Below, in pieces: positions 49,244 through 58,950 of a DNA stretch of 64,000 bases (the stretch's first letter is position 1; every line of letters starts with the position of its first letter). The stretch spans positions 62,001 to 126,000 of the forward strand of contig CAZVJF010000005.1 of the NCBI GenBank assembly GCA_964627445.1, written 5' to 3'. A model generated the notes under the pieces. It had not been told where the DNA came from, made no database searches, and saw nothing but the letters and a program-made list of their open reading frames with translations. This DNA is from Luteibaculum sp964627445 (GTDB taxonomy: Bacteria; Bacteroidota; Bacteroidia; Flavobacteriales_D; Luteibaculaceae). A program made the position numbers and the translations under genes.

Positions 49244-52200
49244 ATGAGGAAATCGCTACTATTATTGCTTGCACTAACCACCTGCTGGTTAGGTTCTGTT
49301 AGCAGTAATTCCGTGTTAAACGCAGCAAACGTTGCTGGCGTGCACGAAGAACAAACCCAATCTTATGCCCTGAACCTGTTGGCGAAAGGATCTGTTTTCG
49401 GGCAATTCCTATCCAACCAACTTGCAGTTGCAAACAACGCGCAAAACTGCGATGGTTTGCGAGTATTTAACGCTGTTCAAGGAGGTTGTACCAACAGCCA
49501 AATCACCTGGAACATTCCCATCTCTGGAGATGGCGAAGCACTACTAGCTGATTATCCTCGTGTGGTAAATACAGTAACTAACGCAGTAGTTAATACTGTA
49601 GACCCAAACAACCAACCCATCACATTGCCTGTTGGTGAATATGAAATTCAGTACCGTTGGGATGTAGATGATGAGTGTATCATTCCTGTACGTGTTATCG
49701 ACAACCAAAACCCGGTGTTTACAAACGGAACTGGTTGTGGTCTTACCTACAACAACACTACAGACGCAGATACTTGTATCTCAACTCTAGGTACGAACCA
49801 AGTTGCCATACCTACAGGTACAGATAACTGCCCAGGTGCTACCGTTACTTGGTCTATTACTGACTTGTACGATGGAGTAATTACCGATACCCAAGCTGCG
49901 AATGCTGGTGGATTTCTTCCAGACAGCATTGAGTTAGGTCTTGGTACCACTACCGTTACCTTTACTATTACAGACCAAGCTGCTACACCAAGAACGGCTA
50001 CTTGTACTGCTACCATTACAGTAGCAGACGACAACGTTCCTGCTTTTATAGACATTAACGGTGTTGCGGTTGATACCTCTAATGCAGGCTACCCTGACCT
50101 AACCGGTGTAGATGCAATTGGAACCGACACTACTGCTTGCTTAGCTACCGTAGCGTTAGATTTACCTATGGCTTACGATACTTGTGTAGGTATGGTGGAT
50201 GTTAACTACGAGATTCTAGACAACACTGCAGCTACCATTGGTACCGGAACAGGTGACATCGTAGATTTCGAGTTTCCTAAAGGATTAAATACCGTAATTG
50301 TAAGAGCTACTGACGGAATCAACGCTACTCAGGTTTTCTCTTTCCTTGTTGAGGTTATTGATGATGAGGCTCCTGTAGTGGTTGGATGCATCGAAGACTT
50401 TGAAGTAGAGTTCTTTACTTCTAACAACGGTCTAGATGACTGTAATGCGGAGGTGACTTTCCCTGAGTTTCTTGTATCTGATAACTGTAACGAAGTTAAT
50501 GACAAGGTTTGGGTGATCTTTGACAAGGATACTCTAGTCCAACTTGCATCTGGAGTTAACAACTTCCCAGTTCAAGCAACTCTAGAGCCAGATACTTTTG
50601 TTATTGGTTACCAGGCAGATGACCTTTCAGGAAACGTTTCCGATATCTGCTTCGCACGTTTCGTAGTATTTGATGATGAAGCTCCAAAGAGAATTGGTGG
50701 TGCACCAACGCAAGACTATACCTTAAGCTTAAACGAAGCAGATTGCGATACTACAATTACTATTGCTGTACCTAACGTAGGTGATAACTCTACCGGTTGC
50801 GGAGGATCTGGAATTCAAGGCGGTTTCTTCCAGTACTACGTACTCACCAACACAGCATCTGGGGATACCGTGACCATAGACACGGTAGGAAACGCTGTGA
50901 ACAACGTATCTGAATTGTTGTCTGTAGGTCAATACCGAGTTACTTGGACTGCTGAGGACTTTAGCGGTAACAGTACCGAAATTGAGTCTTTCACAGTAAC
51001 TATAAACGATGTAGTGGATCCTATCATTACCCTTCCTACCCTTCCTTTTGGAGCTGGATTGGTTGATACGCTTTACTTAAGCGATTACACCAATACTGTT
51101 GAAGGTGGATGTGCGGTAATACACACCATTCCTGCCATTACGGTATCTGACAACTGTCAGCTTTCTTCTGTTACTTCAAATAGAGGTGTATACAACACAA
51201 CTACTGGTACGGTAACCGATACCATTGCTATCGGATCTAACACCTTTACATACACAGCAACAGACACTTCAAACAACACCACAACAACTACAGCGACTCC
51301 GTTGAACATTATTCTTGTGGATGATGTTGCTCCAACCCTCAACGGAAACTTTGCTTACGCTAACATCGATGAGCCTGTTGCTCTGGGTCAGTGTTCTTTC
51401 ACTAAGACATGGAATGTGCGCAACTTCTTTAAGGCTGCAGACAACTGCCCTTCTGAGTTGGATAGCTTGTACATTGTAATGGATAACGACATCAGCGACA
51501 ACTCACAGCCACTTGATACTTTAATCAACGCAAGAACTACAGCGATCGGAAGCGCACAAACGTTAACGGTTAGCTTTAATGGTCCTGACGTAACCCACCA
51601 GATCATTGTATCTGCAGTAGATATGTCGAACAACAAAGTGACTAAGTCTTTCACCGTTAGAGCGCGCGATACACAGGCACCTGAGTTGTTCTACCAGGAT
51701 ACGGTTACCGTATTTGTTAACTCTAACGACTGCCAGTCTGCTTACGCAGAAATCATTTTTGATGAGCAATTGGTAAGCGATAACTGCTCTTCTGATGCTT
51801 ACTTGTTGGATAACATGACCAACACTGTGGATACCAAAGGAGATACCGTACAAGGATTCTTTAGCATCAACGCTCCCGGTCCATTCCACGATATCGTATT
51901 CACAACTATGGACTCTGTTACCAATAACGTGGTTAACAAAACAGTTGTAGTACACGTAGTAGACTCTATTCTTCCTGGAATTGACCTTACTCCGATTGAT
52001 ACCATCGACAACGATGCTCGCGTTTGTGAAGGAACAACCAAAGTATTTGCTCCTGTTGCTACAGATGCTTGTGGTATTGCTACTGTGCAGTACTCGATCA
52101 ACGGTTCTGCTTTCATGAACCTTCCTCAAGGAGAAATCGAATTCCCTTTCACTTTCCCTGTAGGTGGTAGCGAAATTATCTGGCAAGTAACCGATGATAA

Positions 52201-54358
52201 TGGAAACGTTGCATTGGATACGCAGAATGTATTTGTTCAGGATGTTGAAGCTCCTCAAATCCCAGTTATTCAGGATATCGACTTGAATACTACTGCAGGA
52301 AACTGTGAGCAGAACTTAACGATTCCTTTCCCAGCTGTTACTGACAACTGTGAATTGGATAGCGCTTACATTACGGTATCAGACAACAACGGAACCACTA
52401 CTACTGGTGCTAACGAAAGTGACTTAACCATCTCTATTGAGCCAGGTATCACTTACACTGGTATGGTTTACGCCTCTGATATCTACGGAAACAGAGACTC
52501 TATTGACTTCCAAATTACTTTGGATGACATCGAAGATCCTACCTTGAACTGTCCTACTGCTATTGCACTAAACGTTAACGGTGGTAACTGTACAGCGGAT
52601 ACGATCTTGATCGATGCGTTTGATTTCAACCCATCAGACAACTGCTCTAACTTCATCTTAACTGCGAACGATGGTGTTCAAGGTTTTGATCCTACTGCGA
52701 GCTACGCATTCCCTATCGGTACTACTACAGTTACCTTGTTTATTGAGGATGCTAGTGGAAACACAGAGAGCTGCACATTTGATGTGAACGTAACGAACAA
52801 CATCGCTTCTCACGTATTCGACTTCCCAGTAGATACTGTAATAGAGACTACTGCAAACGAATGCTCTAAGCGTTACTTCTGGTCTGAACCTCGTATTGTT
52901 GGGAACAACTGTAGCGGTGAAAACATCACCTACACAAGAAACTTCAACCCAGGTGAAGACTTTGAAATTGGTACTACTACTGTAGTTTACACTTTCACCA
53001 GAACCGATGCGAATGGTGTTGTTCTAGAAACAAGCACGCGTTCATTCGATATCACAGTTGAAGACAACCAAGCTCCTGTAATTACTCAGGTGCCAACTGA
53101 CAGAACAATTGCTGTAGGTGCTAACTGTACTGCAGTACTAGAATACTCTGACATTGACTTCCAGGATAACTGTGATGCACAGGGTATAACCGTAACTATC
53201 GCAGATAGCTTACGCTCTGGTTCTGAATTGCCAGTGGGTGTATATGTAGTGAACATCGAAGTAACGGATGAGTCTGGAAACAGCGCTTCTGCTTCTTTCG
53301 AAGTAACCGTTGTAGACAACACTGCTCCTAGCTTAACTGTACCTACTGCAGCCGTTGAAATCTGCGGAACCTCTGCAGACCTAAGCAGCTTTGTAACTGC
53401 TTCAGACAACTGTGAAATTGATGAGCTAAGCTTTAGCCCAACAACATTAGCGCCTGGTTCGAACACAGTTACTGCTACTGCTACAGACGTTTCTGGTAAC
53501 TCAGTATCAAGAACCTTTACTGTGTTTGCTAACGACTCGGCTCAAGCAGAAATTACCAGTGCAGCTTCTAACTTCTACTGTATTAACACAGCCAAAGAGT
53601 TTACTGCGGCTCCTATTAGTGCAGGTGCAACTGGAACTTGGTCTGTAACGCCTACTGTGAACATTGCTAACCCAACAAACAGTACGGTTAACATTACTTT
53701 TGCTAACCCACTTACCTACACCGTTACTTACACGGTAGACGCTGGTGCTTGTGGTGTAACTACAGCTTCACAAAACATTACCATCTTAAACGATGTACAG
53801 GCCAACATCGGTCCTGACACTATTAAGATTGCGGATCGTGACGATGTGGTTATCAACGCAAACGCTGTTTCAGGAACTGGAAATGCTGCATGGTCTGTAG
53901 CTGAAGGTAGCGCAGTGATTGCTGATGCTAACTCTGCTACCACCACTGCAACAGGTATCGAAAACAACGAAAACGTTACTTTCCGTTGGACTATCGCAAT
54001 CGAAGGTTGTATGCCAAACTTTGATGACGTAGTGGTAACTCGTACCGATGCTGAGGTTGCTATTGAAGGAGACCTTATCGATGTAATGGACAACGGATTT
54101 ACTCCTGGCGGTGACCAAAACGCAACTTGGGACCTTACTGAGGTGATCCAAGACGGTAACTACAACAACGGTACCGTATACGTGTACAACCGCTTTGGTA
54201 ACGTAATCTTTGAATCTACGGTATCAGAATACGCAAACAACGAATGGGATGGAACTTACGAAGGTACACCAGTTGCTCCTGGAGCATACTACTTCGTTAT
54301 CGACCCAATGACCGATGGTGTTAGCGTACTAACAGGAACTGTAACGGTAATTAGATAA
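49244..54358 (+). CDS. Large HYR/Ig-repeat adhesin with gliding-type C-terminal domain
   Basis: A 1704-aa exported protein. The signal peptide is MRKSLLLLLALTTCWLGS. About 12-13 modules of 85-110 residues follow, with junctions such as DNQNPVF, DDEAPVV, DVVDPII, DTQAPEL, DVEAPQI, DNQAPVI and DNTAPSL, and many 'DNC' and 'D-x-SGN' blocks, the pattern of HYR domains. The last 100 residues (VYVYNRFGNVIFESTVSEY, EWDGTYEG, APGAYYFVI) are a CHU_C/gliding motility type B sorting domain for type IX secretion. It should be exposed at the surface as adhesin or filament. A PorP/SprF-like gene, needed for secretion of type B proteins, follows after 37 bp. Confidence 0.88.
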   Translation: MRKSLLLLLALTTCWLGSVSSNSVLNAANVAGVHEEQTQSYALNLLAKGSVFGQFLSNQLAVANNAQNCDGLRVFNAVQGGCTNSQITWNIPISGDGEALLADYPRVVNTVTNAVVNTVDPNNQPITLPVGEYEIQYRWDVDDECIIPVRVIDNQNPVFTNGTGCGLTYNNTTDADTCISTLGTNQVAIPTGTDNCPGATVTWSITDLYDGVITDTQAANAGGFLPDSIELGLGTTTVTFTITDQAATPRTATCTATITVADDNVPAFIDINGVAVDTSNAGYPDLTGVDAIGTDTTACLATVALDLPMAYDTCVGMVDVNYEILDNTAATIGTGTGDIVDFEFPKGLNTVIVRATDGINATQVFSFLVEVIDDEAPVVVGCIEDFEVEFFTSNNGLDDCNAEVTFPEFLVSDNCNEVNDKVWVIFDKDTLVQLASGVNNFPVQATLEPDTFVIGYQADDLSGNVSDICFARFVVFDDEAPKRIGGAPTQDYTLSLNEADCDTTITIAVPNVGDNSTGCGGSGIQGGFFQYYVLTNTASGDTVTIDTVGNAVNNVSELLSVGQYRVTWTAEDFSGNSTEIESFTVTINDVVDPIITLPTLPFGAGLVDTLYLSDYTNTVEGGCAVIHTIPAITVSDNCQLSSVTSNRGVYNTTTGTVTDTIAIGSNTFTYTATDTSNNTTTTTATPLNIILVDDVAPTLNGNFAYANIDEPVALGQCSFTKTWNVRNFFKAADNCPSELDSLYIVMDNDISDNSQPLDTLINARTTAIGSAQTLTVSFNGPDVTHQIIVSAVDMSNNKVTKSFTVRARDTQAPELFYQDTVTVFVNSNDCQSAYAEIIFDEQLVSDNCSSDAYLLDNMTNTVDTKGDTVQGFFSINAPGPFHDIVFTTMDSVTNNVVNKTVVVHVVDSILPGIDLTPIDTIDNDARVCEGTTKVFAPVATDACGIATVQYSINGSAFMNLPQGEIEFPFTFPVGGSEIIWQVTDDNGNVALDTQNVFVQDVEAPQIPVIQDIDLNTTAGNCEQNLTIPFPAVTDNCELDSAYITVSDNNGTTTTGANESDLTISIEPGITYTGMVYASDIYGNRDSIDFQITLDDIEDPTLNCPTAIALNVNGGNCTADTILIDAFDFNPSDNCSNFILTANDGVQGFDPTASYAFPIGTTTVTLFIEDASGNTESCTFDVNVTNNIASHVFDFPVDTVIETTANECSKRYFWSEPRIVGNNCSGENITYTRNFNPGEDFEIGTTTVVYTFTRTDANGVVLETSTRSFDITVEDNQAPVITQVPTDRTIAVGANCTAVLEYSDIDFQDNCDAQGITVTIADSLRSGSELPVGVYVVNIEVTDESGNSASASFEVTVVDNTAPSLTVPTAAVEICGTSADLSSFVTASDNCEIDELSFSPTTLAPGSNTVTATATDVSGNSVSRTFTVFANDSAQAEITSAASNFYCINTAKEFTAAPISAGATGTWSVTPTVNIANPTNSTVNITFANPLTYTVTYTVDAGACGVTTASQNITILNDVQANIGPDTIKIADRDDVVINANAVSGTGNAAWSVAEGSAVIADANSATTTATGIENNENVTFRWTIAIEGCMPNFDDVVVTRTDAEVAIEGDLIDVMDNGFTPGGDQNATWDLTEVIQDGNYNNGTVYVYNRFGNVIFESTVSEYANNEWDGTYEGTPVAPGAYYFVIDPMTDGVSVLTGTVTVIR

Positions 54359-54395
54359 TAGAACGCAATATTTAAAACGCAATAAAGCCACAGCA

Positions 54396-55418
54396 ATGAA
54401 AAGAATACTCACAATAACAGCGGTTCTGTTCTCAGCGGTTGTATTTGGCCAGCAGGAATTCCAAACCAGCCAGTACCAACAGAACATGTTCTTGCTTAAC
54501 CCAGGAGCTGCAGGTGTTAAAGACTATGTAGATCTAAATATTGGGTTTAGACAGCAGTGGACCGGTATTAATGGTGCTCCTAGAACTTACTTTGTATCGG
54601 CTAACTCTATGTTAGGCGGTGCAAGTATGGGAGGTAACAAGTTGTTCTCTTTGAGAATGTCTGACCCAACCATTACTACTGAAGATGGATACGATTTAGA
54701 CGCTAACAATACCGTGGTGGACCGCAAGGTTCGCCACGCATTGGGCGGTTACATCATGGGCGATGAGTTTGGTCCTTTCACTTCTAGTGTTGGTGCCTTA
54801 ACGTATGCCGTTCATGTACCTCTTGGTGAAAAGACTACCTTATCGCTTGGAGCAAAAGCTAAGGTGCACAACCTAAGCTTTGATGCAAACAGCATTCGCA
54901 TCTCCAATGCTACAGGTACTGCAACCCAAGAAAACAACCAGCAGTTCCAAAACTTCACTAACGGTGTTAATGATCCCAACAACACGTTTGTAGATGGAGG
55001 TTTAGGATTGTTCTTATACCACGACAACTTCTTTGCTGGTTTCTCTATGGAGAACTTGTTCAGCAACGACTTCACCTTTGGTGATGCAACTGCCGATGGT
55101 ACCATCCAAACTCAAAGCTACATTACTGGAGGTTACCGCTTCGCTATCAACGATAAAGTTGGCCTTACGCCATCTGCGTTGTTCCGTATTACCGAAGGTG
55201 CTCCTGTATCAGCAGACTACAGCGTGCGTTTAGATGTAAACCGTTTCTTCGGTGGTATCAGTGTACGTCCAGAAGATGCTGTAGTACTTATGGCTGGATT
55301 GGGAATTGCTAAAAACCTTAACCTGGGTTACTCATATGACATTACCACGTCTGAGTTGAACCAGAGAGGTAACGGTACCCACGAGTTTGTATTGAATATT
55401 ATGTTGGATAAAAACTAG
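54396..55418 (+). CDS. PorP/SprF family type IX secretion outer-membrane protein
   Basis: A 340-aa outer-membrane barrel. A signal peptide (MKRILTITAVLFSAVVFGQQ) is followed by the PorP/SprF opening QTSQYQQNMFLLNPGAAGVKDYVDLNIGFRQQW-like block (shown here in part) and repeated amphipathic strands ending LNLGYSYDITTSELNQ and an aromatic C-terminus. SprF-like proteins secrete and retain SprB-type proteins with type B sorting domains; the gene lies between such a protein and an OmpA protein, the typical trio. Confidence 0.88.
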   Translation: MKRILTITAVLFSAVVFGQQEFQTSQYQQNMFLLNPGAAGVKDYVDLNIGFRQQWTGINGAPRTYFVSANSMLGGASMGGNKLFSLRMSDPTITTEDGYDLDANNTVVDRKVRHALGGYIMGDEFGPFTSSVGALTYAVHVPLGEKTTLSLGAKAKVHNLSFDANSIRISNATGTATQENNQQFQNFTNGVNDPNNTFVDGGLGLFLYHDNFFAGFSMENLFSNDFTFGDATADGTIQTQSYITGGYRFAINDKVGLTPSALFRITEGAPVSADYSVRLDVNRFFGGISVRPEDAVVLMAGLGIAKNLNLGYSYDITTSELNQRGNGTHEFVLNIMLDKN

Positions 55419-55448
55419 TAGATTACACTCGACATAACCTATCTATCG

Positions 55449-56768
55449 ATGAAATATACTACCATAAAACAAATAAGCCTCGGACTAGCGGGGCTTATTT
55501 CGTTTACAGCCCAAGCACAAAAAACTGAAATGCGCTACAAGGAACCCGTAAAGCTTCCTACAGCCATTAACAGTGCGGCCCACGAAGAAAGCTACCCCCT
55601 ACTCTCTAAAGACGGTGAGAGCTTCTATTTCGTTAGAACCTACACAGAAGAAACGAACGGTCATAAAAAAGGGGCTCAGAACATCTTTGTATCCTACTAT
55701 GAAAACGGGAATTGGAGTCTAGCTACAGATGAATTGCCTACGCTAAACAATCCTTTTAATAATGCCGTAGTTGGTATTAGTGGGGATGGTAACCGTTTGT
55801 ATTTGCTGAATCAATATCCTGCCAACCCAAAGCAAACCGCTAAGGGTATTTCTTTGTCTCTAAAAGACGAAGAAGGTAATTGGAAAAAGCCCAAAACCAT
55901 CGTTATGCCTCCGATCAACATTAAAGGAGATCACTATGGTGCCTACGTTTCCAGAGATGAGCGTGTTATTATTTTCTCTGCTAACGTGGAAGGCGAAGGT
56001 GAAGGCGATGAAGACCTTTACGTAGCGCTACAAAACGAAGAAGGCCGTTGGATGAAGATCCAGCATATGGGTACGACCATCAACACGGAGAAGGCCGATT
56101 TTGCTCCCTTCTTAAGTGCGGATAAAAAGAAACTTTATTTCGCTTCCTTCGGCCACGATGGTTTGGGCGGATCGGATATTTACGTTTCTGAGCGCTTGGA
56201 TGACTCTTATACCAAATGGAGTGAACCTGAGAACTTAGGTGAGCCCATTAACTCCAAAGGATTTGATGGTTACTTAGCCATCAATGCTAAAAACGATATC
56301 TTCTTTTCTTCGAACAGCGGTAAAGGGTTTAGCGACATCTACCAAACCAAATTGGAAGAAGTGGTTATTGAAGAACCTGTGGACGAGGAGGAAGAAGCTC
56401 GTAAGGCTATCGAAGAGCTGGTAAGCAAGTTCGATCTAAAACTGATTTATTTCAAATCGGACAAAGCCGATGTACAAGCCGAAGATGCTGAGGTACTGGA
56501 TGCAGTGTACGATGTAATGAAGCAGTACGATATCATTAATGTTATCGTAGAAGGACATACCGACAATACTGCCTCTGAAGCTTATAACCTTAAACTGTCT
56601 GAAAAGCGTGCCAATGCAGCCGCAGAATTCTTGGTAAAGAAAGGACTAAAGAGAGAGCGCATTGAGGTGCAGTTCTTTGGCGAAAGCAAGCCCGTAGCTA
56701 GCAACAAGAATGCTGAAGGAAGAAGACAAAACAGACGCGTTTCATTAAAACTAAAAATCAAGAAGTAG
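55449..56768 (+). CDS. OmpA-family protein with PD40 beta-propeller
   Basis: A 439-aa protein. A signal peptide (MKYTTIKQISLGLAGLISFT, AQAQ) precedes WD40-like PD40 repeats at about 45-295, with blocks SKDGESFYFVRTYTEE, SADKKKLYFASFGHDG and GGSDIYVSERLDD. The C-terminal OmpA domain covers about 325-439, including VIVEGHTDNTASEAYN, LSEKRANAAAEFLV and EGRRQNRRVSLKL, which bind peptidoglycan. It probably anchors or supports the adhesin/secretion complex encoded upstream. A strong terminator follows. Confidence 0.88.
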   Translation: MKYTTIKQISLGLAGLISFTAQAQKTEMRYKEPVKLPTAINSAAHEESYPLLSKDGESFYFVRTYTEETNGHKKGAQNIFVSYYENGNWSLATDELPTLNNPFNNAVVGISGDGNRLYLLNQYPANPKQTAKGISLSLKDEEGNWKKPKTIVMPPINIKGDHYGAYVSRDERVIIFSANVEGEGEGDEDLYVALQNEEGRWMKIQHMGTTINTEKADFAPFLSADKKKLYFASFGHDGLGGSDIYVSERLDDSYTKWSEPENLGEPINSKGFDGYLAINAKNDIFFSSNSGKGFSDIYQTKLEEVVIEEPVDEEEEARKAIEELVSKFDLKLIYFKSDKADVQAEDAEVLDAVYDVMKQYDIINVIVEGHTDNTASEAYNLKLSEKRANAAAEFLVKKGLKRERIEVQFFGESKPVASNKNAEGRRQNRRVSLKLKIKK

Positions 56769-56786
56769 CTTCTTGATTCTATACCT

Positions 56787-56820
56787 AAAAAAAAAAGGCG
56801 CTCCTAGAGCGCCTTTTTTT
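56787..56820. terminator. Bidirectional Rho-independent terminator
   Basis: GGCGCTC and GAGCGCC arms with a three-base loop are flanked by A10 on one side and T7 on the other, so it serves both the OmpA gene (plus) and the purine nucleoside phosphorylase gene (minus), which converge here. Confidence 0.9.
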
Positions 56821-56842
56821 GCTTTATATCCTGCTGATATTA

Positions 56843-57685
56843 TTACGCGTTAATGGTACTGTTTAAACGCTCAATGAGACCCAAAAACAACTTACTAAGA
56901 TACTGCTCTGCCTCACCAGCAATGGCTATAATTTCATCAATGTTTACGGGTTGCAAATTATCTGGATCGCATTCATCGGTTAACACACTTACCGCCGCTA
57001 CCTCCATACTCATGTGGTTTGCTGCAATTACCTCGGGTACCGTGCTCATGCCTACGGCATCTGCTCCTATCCTACCCAAGTAGCGATACTCTGCACGGGT
57101 TTCTAAGTTAGGGCCATCCACAGAAGCATATACGCCCGTAGTGACCCGATCGCTGAACCCTAGTTCTTCCGATATGTCCAGCAATGTCTTCTGAAGTTCT
57201 TTATTATACGGGGCAGACATATCGGGGAAGCGTGGGCCTAATTCGTCCCAGTTTTTACCACGTAGCGGATTACCCGATTGCAAGTTAATGTGGTCATCGA
57301 TAACCATCAATTGTCCCTTCTTAAATCCAAGGTTCACTGCACCAGCGGCATTGCTAATGAGCAAATGCGAAACACCCAACATTTTTAGAACGCGGATAGG
57401 AAACACCACTTCTTCCATGCTGTAGCCTTCGTAGTAATGAAAGCGACCGTTCATGATTAATAGCTGCTTTCCTCCGACTTCGGCCCAAATCAATTTACCC
57501 TTGTGAAATTCAACGGTAGAAACGGGGAAATGCGGTATATCTTGGTAGGAAATTTCTTTTTTAATATTGACGTGCTGCAGCAGGTTGCCCAGGCCAGTGC
57601 CTAATACCACGCCAAGACTCGTTTGCTCGATGCCTTCTTTTTTTAAGTGGGCAACGGCATCATTAATCTTCTCTAATGTGCTCAT
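56843..57685 (-). CDS. punA: Purine nucleoside phosphorylase
   Basis: A 280-aa enzyme of the trimeric (class I) PNP family. It splits purine nucleosides with phosphate for salvage. Motifs include LGTGLGNL near the phosphate site, NGRFHYYEGYSMEEV, ISNAAGAVN, and GADAVGMSTVPEVIAANH with the base-binding and ribose contacts. ATG at 57685 (MSTLEKINDAV) is chosen; the longer frame runs over the upstream gene. It lies 10 bp after the DUF2064 gene. Confidence 0.9.
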   Translation of the reverse strand: MSTLEKINDAVAHLKKEGIEQTSLGVVLGTGLGNLLQHVNIKKEISYQDIPHFPVSTVEFHKGKLIWAEVGGKQLLIMNGRFHYYEGYSMEEVVFPIRVLKMLGVSHLLISNAAGAVNLGFKKGQLMVIDDHINLQSGNPLRGKNWDELGPRFPDMSAPYNKELQKTLLDISEELGFSDRVTTGVYASVDGPNLETRAEYRYLGRIGADAVGMSTVPEVIAANHMSMEVAAVSVLTDECDPDNLQPVNIDEIIAIAGEAEQYLSKLFLGLIERLNSTINA

Positions 57686-57695
57686 GAAAAAATAT

Positions 57696-58280
57696 TTAAA
57701 CCATGGGGAGATCAAACACCTTATCAACATCCGATAAGGTCTCTAGCTGGGTGTACGATAGCCCCGCTTCCTCACATTTCTTGATTGTTTGAGACTTTAC
57801 TTGCTCGGTACTCCAGTCGATGTCCTCGAACAGAGAAGCGTGAAACTCGTTGACCCCCAGTAGGTAATAACCTCCATCTTTAGCCGGACCAATGACAACA
57901 TCCTTGGTTTTCAAAGCTTGATACGCCTCTTCCAAATGCTTGGGACGTAGATCCCAGCAGTCCGTACCAATGATAACTACGCTATTGTAGCCTTTGCGAA
58001 ATCTGTTTTTAAAGGCGTTGGACATACGCTCACCTAGGTTTTCCCCTTCTTGCACCTCCGCATCAAACTCTTCGCGGTAAAAAGCGGGTGGATGCATTGG
58101 CACGGCATTAGACCAAAATACGGTCTTCTCAGTACAGAAACCCTGCACCGTGCCTTCGGTACGTTTTAACAGTTTGGTATACCAGTTTAGCGCTTCTGCT
58201 TCACCGACATCTTTCGCCAAACGCGTTTTTACTTTACCCTTTTGCGGGTTCTTTGCAAAAATAATTAGTGCCCTCCTCAT
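57696..58280 (-). CDS. DUF2064/TIGR04282 nucleotidyl- or glycosyltransferase-like enzyme
   Basis: A 194-aa GT-A-fold protein. Motifs IFAKNPQKGKVKTRLAKDVG (N-terminal loop), VVIIGTDCWDL (the DxD-like acidic site), and VIGPAKDGGYYLLG are hallmarks of the DUF2064 family, some members of which are named for arsenosugar biosynthesis. Its substrate here is unknown. It precedes the PNP gene and is separated from the sigma factor gene by a terminator. Confidence 0.8.
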   Translation of the reverse strand: MRRALIIFAKNPQKGKVKTRLAKDVGEAEALNWYTKLLKRTEGTVQGFCTEKTVFWSNAVPMHPPAFYREEFDAEVQEGENLGERMSNAFKNRFRKGYNSVVIIGTDCWDLRPKHLEEAYQALKTKDVVIGPAKDGGYYLLGVNEFHASLFEDIDWSTEQVKSQTIKKCEEAGLSYTQLETLSDVDKVFDLPMV

Positions 58281-58281
58281 A

Positions 58282-58308
58282 CAAAAAAAGGTAACCCTAT
58301 GGTTACCT
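58282..58308 (-). terminator. Rho-independent terminator after the sigma factor gene
   Basis: AGGTAACC and GGTTACCT arms, a four-base loop and T7 on the minus strand lie between the sigma factor stop (58333) and the start of the DUF2064 gene (58280). Confidence 0.8.
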
Positions 58309-58332
58309 GTGCCCTAAAGTACAAGAAAAATG

Positions 58333-58839
58333 CTAACTACGATACGGTTGCAGCTGCGATTGCATTTTTTTACGTGCCTTAAAGATCCGACTTTTCACCG
58401 TTCCGATGGGAATATTGAGCTCCTCGGCTATTTCCTCGTACTTGTAGCCTTCGAAAAACATTTCAAAAGGTATGCGCAAACTGTCGTCTACATTGTTCAC
58501 TGCACTGCGAATCTCTGACATGTTTACCGTATGATCTGCCCCAACGCTGGTAGTAAAGGAGGATGAATCAATGAAGTAATTATTATCGGTGCTATCCGTG
58601 AAGGTCTTGCGATTTTTCTCCTTGCGGTAGCCATTTATGAACGTATTTCTCAGGATGGTAAATAACCAAGCTTTCAAGTTCGTTCCAACTCGGTAAGAAT
58701 CTTTGTTCTTGATCGCCTTGTAGTTGGTATCCTGGACTAAATCCTCGGCCTTCACTTCGTCACGCGTTATTTTTAAAGCCTGGATCTTTAGGAAAGACTG
58801 CAGACTTAAAACCTCTTTTGTAAATTCAAGTTCTGACAT
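58333..58839 (-). CDS. ECF-type RNA polymerase sigma factor
   Basis: A 168-aa sigma factor. Region 2 spans about residues 15-85 (EDLVQDTNYKAIKNKDSYRV; LKAWLFTILRNTFINGYRKE) and region 4 about 110-165 (IRIPFEMFFEGYKYEEIAEE; LNIPIGTVKSRIFKARKKMQ). The poor NYKA in place of a typical 'FlkA' block in region 2 is a small difference. No anti-sigma gene is adjacent. It lies downstream of a CarH-like regulator; such sigma/MerR pairs often control light or carotenoid responses, but no carotenoid gene is visible here. Confidence 0.88.
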   Translation of the reverse strand: MSELEFTKEVLSLQSFLKIQALKITRDEVKAEDLVQDTNYKAIKNKDSYRVGTNLKAWLFTILRNTFINGYRKEKNRKTFTDSTDNNYFIDSSSFTTSVGADHTVNMSEIRSAVNNVDDSLRIPFEMFFEGYKYEEIAEELNIPIGTVKSRIFKARKKMQSQLQPYRS

Positions 58840-58886
58840 CTTGTTTAATTATTTACTCCAAAGATTAAACATTTTAGCGTTCGATC

Positions 58887-58922
58887 CAAATTTATCTGTA
58901 CCAACATACTGTTAATTACAGT
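58887..58922 (-). promoter_or_regulatory. Sigma factor promoter with dyad operator
   Basis: TAAATTTG on the minus strand (58894-58887) is an exact -7 element before the sigma gene. Where the -33 element should be there is instead an ACTGT/ACAGT dyad (58908-58922, five-base gap). A regulator, possibly the MerR/CarH-like protein encoded just upstream, may act here. Confidence 0.45.
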
Positions 58923-58950
58923 AAAGAAACTAGGAACCCCCCCGTGGCTA

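Noticed and set aside
49244..54358. Repeats that might be a CRISPR or tandem DNA array
   Set aside because: The repetition is of protein modules of 85-110 residues in one open frame; there are no short identical direct repeats with spacers.
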